Assembly (NCBI RefSeq): GCF_900103285.1
Contig: NZ_FNGS01000002.1
Location: 412,064-476,063, forward strand
Length of the DNA: 64,000 bases
Direction: 5' to 3'
Source: Siphonobacter aquaeclarae
Lineage (GTDB): Bacteria; Bacteroidota; Bacteroidia; Cytophagales; Spirosomataceae
In this document: positions 8,738 through 16,959 of the stretch, piece after piece
Layout: each line of letters begins with the position of its first letter
How positions within the stretch are numbered: the stretch's first letter is position 1
Notes under the pieces: generated by a model
The model's database searches: none
Seen by the model: only the letters and a program-made list of their open reading frames with translations
Told to the model about the DNA's origin: nothing
Program-made: the position numbers and the translations under genes

Positions 8738-9657
8738 TTTTGTTTCGACACATCTGCCGGTAGTTCATACAACAGCCAGTTTTTGTGGCGGATGTCTGTC
8801 GAATGTTGCTTCACGAGTTCGATGAATTTTTTGATACCCAGCGGTTCGTTGCCGTTTGGGTGAATCAGTACTACGCTTCCCTGCTTCGGCGCCTCCCCTT
8901 TCGCCAGCCAGGCATCGCTTCCCAACGGCAGCAGTCCGAGATCCAGTATACGGTCAAATACGGCTTTGTCCGAAATCAGTCCCGGGAAACGGAAAAAGAT
9001 AGAGGGGAGTAAGCCCTTCTGCAACATCGCCTGTTCGTTGAGCAATACTTCCTGATTCAGATCAGTGCCCTTTTCGAGCAAAAAGTTGGCCGTCAGCGGC
9101 AATTTGGGATCGTACCGGTGATGGAAGGAGTGGTTGACCCAGGTAATCTCCAATAATCCTTTGGTTTGCAGGTTTTTCAGCCAGGCAAGGTCGTCGGCAT
9201 GGGCCTGCATCCAGAGGCCGGTGATGGTAATCGTCACCGGTATGGGCCGTTCTTCCGGCCCGAAGGCGGCGATGAGTTCTTCAAAGAGCGAACGGGTGAG
9301 CGGTTTATGAGAAGGGCATAGATCCATCGTCAGGTGGAAGCCGCGCTCGGTCGTGTCGGCCCGTTCAATACCGGCGTCCTGCAGGGAGCCGTCCCGCTGG
9401 TATTCCTTCCGGAGTGCCTTTCCATATGGCGTCTGGGCGAGCCATGTTTCTTTTTCTCCCGGGGAGATGGCTCTCGCTTCGGTCAGAATGGATGTTTCCA
9501 GCGTCTGCACGTCAACGCCCCAATACAGACTCGTCGAACCTTCATTCCAGCTCCTGAGAATGAGCCGGTTACCGGATCGTCCGGAGAAAACGCGGTAATC
9601 CGTCAGTTGAGCGAATGAAGTAAGCGGAAGCAGTAAAAGCAGCAGAAGTCGTAACAT
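8734..9657 (-). CDS. Exported polysaccharide-deacetylase-like protein
   Basis: A 307-residue protein with a clear Sec signal (MLRLLLLLLLPLTSFAQ) when started at the ATG at 9657; the open frame extends further upstream only through a TTG. The body resembles a NodB/CE4-type fold: a DLAWLKNLQTKGLLEITWVNHSFHH-like segment carries the two histidines usual for metal binding (H-S-F-H-H), and a later SIFFRFPGLISD segment matches the conserved R-x-P motif. The first Asp pair of classic deacetylases is not obvious, so activity is uncertain. It overlaps the DUF5655 gene tail-to-tail. Probably periplasmic or outer-surface. Confidence 0.6.
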   Translation of the reverse strand: MLRLLLLLLLPLTSFAQLTDYRVFSGRSGNRLILRSWNEGSTSLYWGVDVQTLETSILTEARAISPGEKETWLAQTPYGKALRKEYQRDGSLQDAGIERADTTERGFHLTMDLCPSHKPLTRSLFEELIAAFGPEERPIPVTITITGLWMQAHADDLAWLKNLQTKGLLEITWVNHSFHHRYDPKLPLTANFLLEKGTDLNQEVLLNEQAMLQKGLLPSIFFRFPGLISDKAVFDRILDLGLLPLGSDAWLAKGEAPKQGSVVLIHPNGNEPLGIKKFIELVKQHSTDIRHKNWLLYELPADVSKQN

Positions 9658-9675
9658 GGGTCTTTGAAATGACCT

Positions 9676-9683
9676 CAAAGATA
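9676..9683 (-). promoter_or_regulatory. Candidate -7 element for the deacetylase-like gene
   Basis: On the minus strand TATCTTTG, an exact TAnnTTTG match, lies 18 nt before the ATG at 9657, supporting that start. No clear -33 TTTG is seen at the right distance. The same TATCTTTG recurs at 16967-16960 and 62530-62523. Confidence 0.45.
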
Positions 9684-9706
9684 CCCTTCTCAGGGCGAAT
9701 TTGCCT

Positions 9707-9772
9707 TCTGTGTATTCTGTGAAGTCTGTGAGAATAAAAGAAATCTCTCACAGACTTCACAGAATACACAGA
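9707..9772. repeat. Long-stem inverted repeat, TCTGTG family, copy 1
   Basis: A perfect 27-bp inverted repeat (arms 9707-9733 and 9746-9772, 12-nt loop) built from the words TCTGTG and TTCTGTGAAG. It lies between two minus-strand genes, after the end of the DUF2264 gene. A sister copy lies at 52013-52100. It lacks a T-tract of its own, so it is more than an ordinary terminator. Confidence 0.9.
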
Positions 9773-9786
9773 CTTTTGCTCGCGAA

Positions 9787-11007
9787 TCAGGCCTTCACGG
9801 CATGATCAGCCGGCAGGTTTTCTCCCTTTTCCCATAGCCGGCGGCTGGTCCAGTCGGCTGTGGGCGCCGACCAGAATACGTCCGTCGCTGCCAGTCCCAG
9901 CGGCAGGAAGGCTGTTGCCGTCAGGTACAAACTTCCGGTAGAGATATAACTTTCTCCCAGATCCGGCTGGTGTCCGGCCAGGCCGATGAGCAGCCAGCCG
10001 TTGGAATCGTAGTTCTTTTTGTCTTCGAGCGTCCGGCGCATGACAGCCGTCAGCGCGCCGCGTACCTGCGCAGGCTGAATATCGGCGGGTAGTTGTTTCA
10101 GGAAAGCCGTGTTCGCCAGGTGGTGAAAAGCGCCGGCGCGGTAGCAGATCGAGCGGCCAATAGGCGGATACGCACCATCCGGGCCGATGAGGCGCTCCTG
10201 AACGGCCGCATACCGGGGCGCGATTTTCTCCATGCGCGTCCGGAGGAAGTCATAGCTTCTGTCAGGAATCGCGCGAAGCATATCGACGATAAACGGCTGA
10301 ATAACAAAGCTGTTGTAATAGTCCCAGTGAAACTCCGGGCCGTCGCCGAAAACGCCGTCGCCCTTGTACCACTGCTCATGCTGGCGAAGGGCATAGTCAA
10401 CGCGCATCTTGTCGTATTCTTCCCCCACAGACGCAAAAAAAGCTTCGATCATTCCGCTGAATAACAGCCAGTTATTGAATCCGGGGCGGATGGTTCGGGT
10501 TTTGCGGAAAGCGGTCAATAACTCCTGCCGAACGTTGGCGTCAAGCGCTTTGTACAGCCTCGGGCAGCGGATCAGGCCCTGAGCGAGGAAGGCCGCGTCG
10601 ACCAGCGGCTGACCGCCGTTATCGTAGTTGAGGTAGTCTTTGGCGTTGGGATTGACGGCATTGCCGAGGCCTTTGACCGCCAGTTGGAAATACCGCTGGC
10701 GAAGCGCTTTTTCATCACCGGAATCCAGTTGCAGCCACGGGCCAATACCGGCCAGCAGCCGGCCAACGGCTTCGAGGTGGGAATACTTGCGGCGGTCGGC
10801 CTCCTGTCCGGGTTTGGACTCCACCGGCATCCGGGCCTTCAGCTGATCGTCGGCGAGGGCCGTCAGTACCGGTTCAGCAATTTTGGAGAGCAGGGAAACC
10901 CAGTATTCCCGGTCATTCGCGCGGGGCTGGGCGAGCGCTTCAACAGGCCCGAGGCCGGCAAGCAACCCTACCCCACCCATTCCGCGAAGAAAGAAGCGAC
11001 GTAGCAT
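9787..11007 (-). CDS. DUF2264 family protein with Tat-type signal
   Basis: A 406-residue exported protein. The start at 11007 gives a signal peptide with a twin-arginine pattern (RRFFLRG near the N-terminus, then a glycine-rich hydrophobic stretch ending AQA-like at about residue 27). The body matches DUF2264, an all-helical toroid family found near polysaccharide-degrading genes; the segment WHYDYYNSFVIQPF-like (HWDYYNSF, residues about 225-232) and GRSICYRAGAFH are typical. The frame stays open 270 codons upstream through repeat DNA; that part is not protein-like. Substrate unknown. Confidence 0.78.
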   Translation of the reverse strand: MLRRFFLRGMGGVGLLAGLGPVEALAQPRANDREYWVSLLSKIAEPVLTALADDQLKARMPVESKPGQEADRRKYSHLEAVGRLLAGIGPWLQLDSGDEKALRQRYFQLAVKGLGNAVNPNAKDYLNYDNGGQPLVDAAFLAQGLIRCPRLYKALDANVRQELLTAFRKTRTIRPGFNNWLLFSGMIEAFFASVGEEYDKMRVDYALRQHEQWYKGDGVFGDGPEFHWDYYNSFVIQPFIVDMLRAIPDRSYDFLRTRMEKIAPRYAAVQERLIGPDGAYPPIGRSICYRAGAFHHLANTAFLKQLPADIQPAQVRGALTAVMRRTLEDKKNYDSNGWLLIGLAGHQPDLGESYISTGSLYLTATAFLPLGLAATDVFWSAPTADWTSRRLWEKGENLPADHAVKA

Positions 11008-11106
11008 AGAAGTGTATTTTGGGAAGAAGACGATAGCCGGGGGGAGATACCCGCACTTGGATGGACCCGGATTTTTGCGGACCTTCCTGAAAACAACCGC
11101 TTCGCC

Positions 11107-11610
11107 ATGAACACCGCCGCCTGGACCATCTTCACCAAACGCATACCCGTCAAAGCCGATATTCCCACGCTTTATCACGCCTGGACTACCCGCGAGGGGC
11201 TCGAGCGCTGGTTTTTGCGGGAAGCAGTATTTACCGCGCCGGACGGCCTCATCCGCCCGCATGCTGACTTTGCACAAGCGGGAGACGCCTACCTCTGGCG
11301 CTGGCACGGCTATGCCGATGATGTATTTGAAGCACGGGAAGTAACCGAAGCGAATGGTACAGACTTGTTTTCGTTCCGGTTCAGCGGCAACTGCCTCGTT
11401 ACGGTACAACTGACGCCATACGATCAGCATACCCTCGTCGAAATTACACAACGGGAGATTCCTGAAGACAACAATCCCTCGACCAACCTGTATGTCGGCT
11501 GTGGAGAAGGCTGGACGTTTTACCTGGCCAACCTGAAGTCGATCTACGAAGGCGGTATTGACCTGAGAAACAGGGATATGCGACTGCAGGGGGTAGTGGT
11601 GAGTTCGTGA
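11107..11610 (+). CDS. AHSA1/START-like domain protein (SRPBCC superfamily)
   Basis: A 167-residue cytoplasmic protein of the SRPBCC fold, AHSA1-type. It has the N-terminal pattern IPVKADIPTLYHAWTTREGLERWFL, typical of this family, and the C-terminal GWTFYLANLKSIYEGGIDLR helix. Members often bind hydrophobic ligands or act as stress or detoxification accessories; the ligand cannot be told from sequence. It is divergent from the DUF2264 gene with 99 bp between the starts. Its stop is followed by the palindromic repeat cluster. Confidence 0.75.
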   Translation: MNTAAWTIFTKRIPVKADIPTLYHAWTTREGLERWFLREAVFTAPDGLIRPHADFAQAGDAYLWRWHGYADDVFEAREVTEANGTDLFSFRFSGNCLVTVQLTPYDQHTLVEITQREIPEDNNPSTNLYVGCGEGWTFYLANLKSIYEGGIDLRNRDMRLQGVVVSS

Positions 11611-11656
11611 GGGGAGAATAATTGGCTGAGTAGCTGAGAGAGCGAGTATCTCTCTT

Positions 11657-11986
11657 CCACCGGCAAACAGCCAAACCATTTGAATACCAATGACTGTCTC
11701 GTAGCGGTGCAATGACGCAGGCCTTCCCCGGTGGTTGAGCCCCCGTCGAAACCGCCGGCAGCCGCCTTTTTCAACCCCACCGCTCCCGCCACGCTGGTTT
11801 CGACGTAGCTCAACCACCGGCTACGACGGTAAATGGCCAAACAATTCGAATAGCAAAGACGGTATTGTAGCGACGCATTGGCGTAGGCCTCCCCCCGGTG
11901 GTTAAGCCCCGTCGAAACCGCCGGCAGCCGCCTTTTTTCATCCCCACTGCCCCCACTACGCTGGCTTCGAAAGAGCCCGACTACGG
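11657..11986. repeat. REP-like palindromic units A and B
   Basis: Each unit has a variable left part (core like ACGGTAAATGGCCAAACAAT), then an arm GGTTGAGCCCCGTCGAAACC-like, about 42 nt of spacer containing GCCGGCAGCCGCC, and an inverse arm GGTTTCGACGTAGCTCAACC. In A the arms are 11730-11753 and 11796-11818. In B the left arm is 11897-11919 and the right arm (about 11961-11985) is decayed. Arms pair over about 23 bp with few mismatches. Confidence 0.85.
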
Positions 11987-12057
11987 CACCGCCAATCCCT
12001 CAGTCTCGAATACCAAATGCCAGACTATCGAGTGAACGGCTCTTAGGTCTTTTTGAC

Positions 12058-12090
12058 TTTGAATTAAGTTCGACATTTCATCTATCTTTC
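12058..12090 (+). promoter_or_regulatory. Candidate promoter of the GIY-YIG gene
   Basis: TTTG at 12058-12061 and TATCTTTC at 12083-12090, 21 nt apart, approximate the Bacteroidota consensus. The ATG at 12093 follows almost at once, so the transcript would be nearly leaderless, or translation starts at the ATG at 12108. Confidence 0.35.
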
Positions 12091-12092
12091 TT

Positions 12093-12419
12093 ATGTCCAG
12101 CGGTTATATGTATATCCTTGAATGCTCGGATGGGAGCTATTACGTGGGAAGTACCTGTCACCTGGAGAGGCGTTTAGCCCAGCATCAGAATGGAGAAGGG
12201 GCTAATTACACCAAAAGCCGTTTACCTGTTAAGCTGGTCTATTTTGAGGAGTTTCCTGATGTCGCGCAGGCTTTTTACCGGGAGAAACAGGTACAGGGAT
12301 GGGGACGCAAAAAGCGGGAAGCATTAATTTGGGGAAGGCAAGATCAACTACCTGATCTTGCAAAAAAGTATTCATTGCGGGTGGAATCAACTCCACAAGA
12401 CCAGACTCCCGGGACATAA
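12093..12419 (+). CDS. GIY-YIG single-domain nuclease
   Basis: A 108-residue GIY-YIG domain protein of the small stand-alone (UPF0213/YhbQ-like) type. It has the M-Y-I-L-E-C-S-D-G-S-Y-Y-V-G-S-T core, an Arg-containing helix (LERRLAQHQNGEG), the conserved YTKSRLPVKLVYFEEF and the glutamate/lysine region YREKQVQGWGRKKREALI. All catalytic-type residues seem present. The gene lies inside a cluster of palindromic repeat units, with decayed arms just outside both ends, which suggests that gene and repeats move or persist together. Domain assignment is firm; cellular role is unknown. Confidence 0.88.
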   Translation: MSSGYMYILECSDGSYYVGSTCHLERRLAQHQNGEGANYTKSRLPVKLVYFEEFPDVAQAFYREKQVQGWGRKKREALIWGRQDQLPDLAKKYSLRVESTPQDQTPGT

Positions 12420-12441
12420 AATTTTGCAAAGGCTGGTACTT

Positions 12442-12663
12442 CTCCCGCTGGTTAAGTCCCTCCAAAACCTTCGGCAGTTCTCTTTTTTCATCCTCACCAC
12501 TCCCGCCACGCTGGTTTCGACGTAGCTCAACCACCGGCTATGACAGTAAACGGCCAAGCAATTCGAATAGTAATGGCTGTATTATAGCGGCGCATAAGCG
12601 TAGGTCTCCCCTGGTGGTTGAGCCCCGTCGAAACCGCCGGCAGCCGTCTTTTTTATCCCTACC
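12442..12663. repeat. REP-like palindromic units C (3' half) and D (5' half)
   Basis: Unit C has a decayed left arm (about 12446-12469) and an intact right arm (12513-12535). Unit D starts at 12536 and its left arm (12613-12635) is intact; it then runs to the 3' end of the next gene at 12659. Together with A and B they flank the GIY-YIG gene, with the decayed arms facing it. Confidence 0.82.
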
Positions 12664-13279
12664 TCTTCTCATACTTCCAATGCATCGACTTACCCTCTTC
12701 CAACTGCGCCAGGGCTTTTTCCTGTCGGCGGAGGCGGGTAGGTTCGGATTTGGCATCGGCGAACCAGTCGAGGTACTCTTTTTTGTGCGAGTAGCTCATT
12801 TTCTGGAAGTTATCGAAGGCATTTTCGCCGGTTTGGAGCAGATCAAGAAAATCGTCGGGAATGACAAGGGGTTTCTGTTCGGTGACGGGCTTTTCCCGCG
12901 TGAACTTTACCCCGCTGTCAATCAGCTCCATCGCATGGCGGATGTACCGGATCAGTACGTCGTCTGCCGGAAGATCCGCCAGCGTCCGGACCTTGCCGAG
13001 GCTACCCATCGCGGTATTTCCGCCGACGGGCGTCAGGATTTTCTCCGGGTCGTTCATATGTGCTCCCAGCCAGAACCCAAAGCCCAGGTGTTGCTTGAAG
13101 GCCGCCACCTGGCAGAGTATTTTGCCCTTGTAATCAAAACTCGGTACGCCCCATTTGATGGCTTCGGCTACGTCCGGGCAGGCTTCGTGCACGAGCTCGC
13201 GGAGATGCCCGAGAATGGGAACGGCATACGGCGCCGCTTTGTCAATGTAAACATCCACGCGGGGATCTGTCTTACCCAT
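12659..13279 (-). CDS. YdeI/DUF1801-type protein
   Basis: A 206-residue cytoplasmic protein. The N-terminal half (PRVDVYIDKAAPYAVPILGHLRELV, EAIKWGVPSFDYKGKI) is a DUF1801/YdhG-like domain; the C-terminal half (PDDFLDLLQTGENAFDNFQKMSYSHKKEYLDWF) is the YdeI/OmpD-associated helical region. Function is unknown; relatives are often called YdeI family. I use the ATG at 13279, which overlaps the DUF4199 gene by 8 bp, rather than the longer frame starting at 13321. Its last codons abut repeat unit D, so the repeat may serve as its transcript end. Confidence 0.75.
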   Translation of the reverse strand: MGKTDPRVDVYIDKAAPYAVPILGHLRELVHEACPDVAEAIKWGVPSFDYKGKILCQVAAFKQHLGFGFWLGAHMNDPEKILTPVGGNTAMGSLGKVRTLADLPADDVLIRYIRHAMELIDSGVKFTREKPVTEQKPLVIPDDFLDLLQTGENAFDNFQKMSYSHKKEYLDWFADAKSEPTRLRRQEKALAQLEEGKSMHWKYEKR

Positions 13280-13793
13280 GGTGTTTTCGTTTGAGGATGA
13301 GCGCAGCGACCAACGAAACAACTACTCCCAGCGGAAATATTTCCATCAACGTAATACCGACCAGTCCATACCACGTATCATACCAGGAAAACATCATTTT
13401 CATCTGGTCTTTCATCGCCTGAATGTCTTCGGCACTCTTGCCGGTTTTCTGCATTTTCTCTACCGTCAGCTGTACATACTGCTGCGGAAAATCAGGATAG
13501 ACATTTTTGTAAATGATGATCCAGGTGATCACATACAGCGCCGAAGCGATTGCGGAAATACCCAGTCCGATCAACAATCCCTCTTTGAATGTCACGCCGC
13601 CCCGTTCTCTTCTATAGCGTAAAATCGCGACAAAAATCATCGAGAAAGCCAACAGCATCGATGAATAGCCTATGACTTCCCCCCACTCCATGTGAAGTGT
13701 CGGATTGTTTTTCGCAAAAATCATCGAAACACTCATGAATGCCGAAACGATGACGCCGGCGAGGAGGCCAAAGGTGAGGATGTGTTTTTTCAT
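13272..13793 (-). CDS. DUF4199 family membrane protein
   Basis: A 173-residue inner-membrane protein of unknown function with four predicted helices: about residues 5-27, 40-60, 75-98 and 145-167. The pattern of two helices, a short basic loop (RYRRERGGVTFKEG), a third helix, a polar segment of about 45 residues and a final helix is that of DUF4199, a family almost confined to Bacteroidota. It precedes and overlaps the YdeI-like gene by 8 bp, so the two are translated together. Confidence 0.78.
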   Translation of the reverse strand: MKKHILTFGLLAGVIVSAFMSVSMIFAKNNPTLHMEWGEVIGYSSMLLAFSMIFVAILRYRRERGGVTFKEGLLIGLGISAIASALYVITWIIIYKNVYPDFPQQYVQLTVEKMQKTGKSAEDIQAMKDQMKMMFSWYDTWYGLVGITLMEIFPLGVVVSLVAALILKRKHHG

Positions 13794-13806
13794 CGCATGG
13801 GGTTAA

Positions 13807-13890
13807 GGGCATGGGGCATGGGAAGTTACGAAGGCCTATAAAAAACGCAAGGGGCGCAGGGCCGAAAAATCGACCCCGTGCCCCATGCCC
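13807..13890. repeat. Inverted repeat, GGGCATGG family
   Basis: GGGCATGGGGCA at 13807-13818 and TGCCCCATGCCC at 13879-13890 are perfect inverses, with further imperfect pairing around them and repeated CTGCCCCCTGCCC-like words on the right. It fills the space between the heparinase-like gene and the DUF4199 gene. Confidence 0.7.
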
Positions 13891-13906
13891 TCTGCCCCCT
13901 GCCCTC

Positions 13907-15838
13907 TCACCACGAAAACTTCCACCCCGCCTTTCCCTTTGCGGAAGGGCGGGTCTGTTCCAGGATGATGCGGCGGATCGGTTTGTTGTTCCAGCCATAG
14001 TGAAAGGCCTGGTCATCCTGGGTATCCAGCGGTACCAGCTCCTCGCGAACCGACCAGTTCTTATGGTCATAGTGAAGATGTACCGGCTCATGGCCCTCGC
14101 CGCGGAAGGTGATTTTGCCGGGCAGAAGGTGTTCTATTTCGTCGACCGTCAGGAAAACCTGCTGCAGTGATCCGGGTTTGTCTTTCAGCTCATAGGCGTC
14201 GTCGACAAGGACCGCTTCGGCTTTCCGGTCGAGCGTCACGACACGGTTCCAGGTAACCAGACCGGCGCTATCCGCAAACGCCTTCGCGATGTTCATGGAG
14301 AGCGACGAGGCCAGCGGCGTTCGTTTATAGCTGACGTTCTGGGCTTCATATTTCCGGCCTTCTTTCTGTCCGAAACCATTGACAATGGGCAGGTTATGAA
14401 ATTGTGAACGCGTAAACCACAGCTGATAGCGCCGCTTGGAAAAGGTATTAGCGGTGTACGTTCCCCGGCCGGCGTCGATGATAACAGGCCGGCCGTTTGC
14501 GTACAGGATAAAGTCACCGACATCGTTATGATTATGGCTTTCATCGTTATGCCCGCCGTGCGTAGCCAGGTAAAGACCTTTGGCCGACCGGGCCGTCATG
14601 ACCTGCACATCCGGAAACCAGGCATCTTCCACCTCCCGGAACGGAGGCAGCGTCGATTCTTTCACGGGCTTGACGGTCAGCAGGTTCCATAATTGTCGCT
14701 GCCGCATAAACGAGTTGATCGCCCGCGGAATGCCGAATTGTCCAAACGCCCATGCACCAAAACGCGTCAGGGTATCATCCTTGACCTTTTGTCCATAGCG
14801 GAACAGCAGCAGGCCGTCCGGTTTCATCACTGGATCAGCATCGGCAAAATCCACAAAATACGGACCGGCGATATGCATTTTATAGACATATGACGCCATG
14901 TTTTTCACCAGCGGCTCGCTGAAGATATCCACTTTGCCGTTCGTGGCCGATTGCAGGGTTTCCAGCGCATCGAAGGCGCAGCCTCCCGCCGCAAACCAGT
15001 ACATCGGTCCTTCATCGGTACCGCCATCATCCCCTAATCCGTTGAGATACAGGTCGAGGCCATTCATCGCGGCGTAGGCCATCTGGGCGCGGCGTTCTTC
15101 GTCTTTCTCCAGCAATAATCCCGCAGTCAGCCAGTTCGACATGATCCAGGGATTCCAGTTATTGACCTTGCTCTTCTTGCTGAGGTATCCGTAGCGATTG
15201 GGTACCTGAATGGGTTTGAAAATGCGCTGATCGGTCTCCACATAGATCCGCCGCCGGACCAGCGGCGATATCTTTTCGAGCTGCGGGCCGACGAGGTAAT
15301 CCGTCAGCGCCAGTACCGCCGCCGTTTCCGCTGCAAAAAGGTCTACCGTTCGTTCTTCCACGTCAGGGAGACCGCTGCCCGCTTTCTGCGTACCGATATG
15401 CGCCGGAACGCCCCAGTAACTCTCTTCGCAGATCGACCAGATCCCATCGAGGATGTAGTCCAGAAAGCGGCCCTTGCCTTCGATGGCTTCGGCTATCGCG
15501 ATATCAAGCAGGTCATGCCGCTTGTTGAAGGATACTTCCTCGTACCGGCTGCGGTTGGCTACCCGGACGTACTCAAGGGTCAGCGAGGCCGGCAGTGATG
15601 GAAACCCGCGGCGCGCGGCAGTCTCCGCCCGCAGGATCAGCGCACTTTTGAGGCTGTCGGTCAGGGCCGCCTGCCAGGCTTCGGGAGACGAGGGGAAGGG
15701 CTTCCACTGATCTCGCGGAATCAGGCTGCTGCGAAAGTCCGGCCAGGAATACCGTGTACCGAGCAGATTGCGGGACTTTACCTGCGCCGTGAGCGACACC
15801 GGCAGCAGCAGGAGGAGAAAAAGGTACTTCTTCATCAT
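13907..15838 (-). CDS. Exported heparinase II/III-like polysaccharide lyase
   Basis: A 643-residue protein with a Sec signal (MMKKYLFLLLLLPVSLTAQ), started at 15838. An alpha/alpha toroid covers roughly residues 60-380, and the C-terminal beta-sandwich contains HNHNDVGDFILYANGRPVIIDAGRGTY (in the last third), the hallmark of heparinase II/III-type lyases, with the conserved histidine and aspartate. It would cleave an acidic polysaccharide in the periplasm or at the cell surface. It begins 5 bp after the beta-propeller glycosidase gene, forming a two-gene operon. No SusC/SusD pair is adjacent, so this is not a full utilization locus. Confidence 0.82.
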   Translation of the reverse strand: MMKKYLFLLLLLPVSLTAQVKSRNLLGTRYSWPDFRSSLIPRDQWKPFPSSPEAWQAALTDSLKSALILRAETAARRGFPSLPASLTLEYVRVANRSRYEEVSFNKRHDLLDIAIAEAIEGKGRFLDYILDGIWSICEESYWGVPAHIGTQKAGSGLPDVEERTVDLFAAETAAVLALTDYLVGPQLEKISPLVRRRIYVETDQRIFKPIQVPNRYGYLSKKSKVNNWNPWIMSNWLTAGLLLEKDEERRAQMAYAAMNGLDLYLNGLGDDGGTDEGPMYWFAAGGCAFDALETLQSATNGKVDIFSEPLVKNMASYVYKMHIAGPYFVDFADADPVMKPDGLLLFRYGQKVKDDTLTRFGAWAFGQFGIPRAINSFMRQRQLWNLLTVKPVKESTLPPFREVEDAWFPDVQVMTARSAKGLYLATHGGHNDESHNHNDVGDFILYANGRPVIIDAGRGTYTANTFSKRRYQLWFTRSQFHNLPIVNGFGQKEGRKYEAQNVSYKRTPLASSLSMNIAKAFADSAGLVTWNRVVTLDRKAEAVLVDDAYELKDKPGSLQQVFLTVDEIEHLLPGKITFRGEGHEPVHLHYDHKNWSVREELVPLDTQDDQAFHYGWNNKPIRRIILEQTRPSAKGKAGWKFSW

Positions 15839-15843
15839 GCGTT

Positions 15844-16917
15844 TTATTTTTCCGGGAAAGTCAGTGAACTCCTGCCCAGGTCCCTGGACGTGGCCAGGGC
15901 GATTGTCCGTTCGCCCTTTTTGTTCACCGCACAATAGAAATGATAGACAATTCCCTTCTCGACCACTACACAGGGCTTGTGCGCATACTGATCATCATAG
16001 GATTCGGAGGGAGAAATCAGGTCGGGACCGGTCCAGTCCGTCCAGTGAACGAGGTCGTAGGAACAGGCAAAACGCTCAAACGCCCCGGGTTTCCAGAAGG
16101 CGCCGAAGTAAAACATCACATAGACGTCGCCTATTTTCGCCAGCCAGGCATCTCCCGAAATTCCGGTCTGATGATCGATGACAGGCGCCTGCCCGAAACG
16201 CTGCCAGTGGCGCATATCTTCGGACACCGCCATGGCAATTCGTTCTACATCGCCTTTTCCTTCTGTTGACGTCTTTCCTTTTGCGTTGTAATACATGACG
16301 AAACGGTAACCCGTTTTCCTGGCAGGATCTTCGACAACTGTGCTTTTGTAGATCGTGACGTTGTCGTACCAGCGGGCATCCTTGTCAGTCGGCAGCAACA
16401 CCGGGCGTAGCTCACGGGTCCATTCTGCCGGTTCAATCAGTTTTTGGGAAGAAGCGATTCCGATACCGAGCATTCCTGCCTCATATCCCTGCGAAGCTCC
16501 GCCGAGGTACGATAACCAATACCTCCCGTCATACCGGCCGGCTTGGTAGCTGCCGCCCCAGCGCCAGTCCAGCAAGGCGAGGTACCCTGCTTTCTGATTG
16601 GCGTCCCAGGTATTCCGGGTATTGGAGAGAATACGTCCGAGGGTCTCCCAGGAAAGTAAATCGGCGCTTTCGGCCAGCCAGGTTTCATACCCTTTTCCGT
16701 CGAAAACGATGTAGGTCATGTACCATTTTCCGTCTTTCCGGAAGACGCTCGGGCTGTCGACCATTTTGCCGGCATCCGGCGGGACGACGACGCGGCCGTA
16801 TTTGAACGGAGTACGGATCGTTCGGTAAATCCGCTGAAGGGTGCTGTCAGCAACAGTTGTCTGGGCAACGGCAGGCGTAGCAATGGCCAGCAGCGCGCAG
16901 CAAATCCATTTAAACAT
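15844..16917 (-). CDS. Exported five-bladed beta-propeller glycosidase-like protein
   Basis: A 357-residue protein with a signal peptide (MFKWICCALLAIATPAVAQ). Repeated blades read as DSPSVFRKDGKWYMTYIVFD, DGRYWLSYLGG, GYRFVMYYNAKG and GDVYVMFYFGAF, the pattern of GH43/GH130-type beta-propellers. An Asp in the first blade (VDSPSV) would be the usual general base position. It probably trims side groups of the same glycan that the downstream lyase cuts. The start at 16917 is favoured over the longer frame to 17097 because of the signal peptide and a -7 element 43 nt upstream. Precise GH family is not settled. Confidence 0.7.
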   Translation of the reverse strand: MFKWICCALLAIATPAVAQTTVADSTLQRIYRTIRTPFKYGRVVVPPDAGKMVDSPSVFRKDGKWYMTYIVFDGKGYETWLAESADLLSWETLGRILSNTRNTWDANQKAGYLALLDWRWGGSYQAGRYDGRYWLSYLGGASQGYEAGMLGIGIASSQKLIEPAEWTRELRPVLLPTDKDARWYDNVTIYKSTVVEDPARKTGYRFVMYYNAKGKTSTEGKGDVERIAMAVSEDMRHWQRFGQAPVIDHQTGISGDAWLAKIGDVYVMFYFGAFWKPGAFERFACSYDLVHWTDWTGPDLISPSESYDDQYAHKPCVVVEKGIVYHFYCAVNKKGERTIALATSRDLGRSSLTFPEK

Positions 16918-16959
16918 TTGGTTCAGAGGTCTGTCTTTCAACTGAATAACGGCATTTTC

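Larger units (their letters stand above)
11611..12092. other. Non-coding stretch filled with REP-like repeat units
   Basis: No gene is seen here. It holds two full copies of an about 165-bp repeat unit (A, about 11657-11818; B, about 11819-11986), then a 100-bp leader to the GIY-YIG gene with a candidate promoter at 12058-12090. Reading frames through it arise from the repeats and are not protein-like. Confidence 0.75.

Noticed and set aside
11008-11817. 270-codon upstream extension of the DUF2264 gene
   Set aside because: It reads through the repeat units and the antisense of the AHSA1-like gene; the twin-arginine signal begins at 11007.
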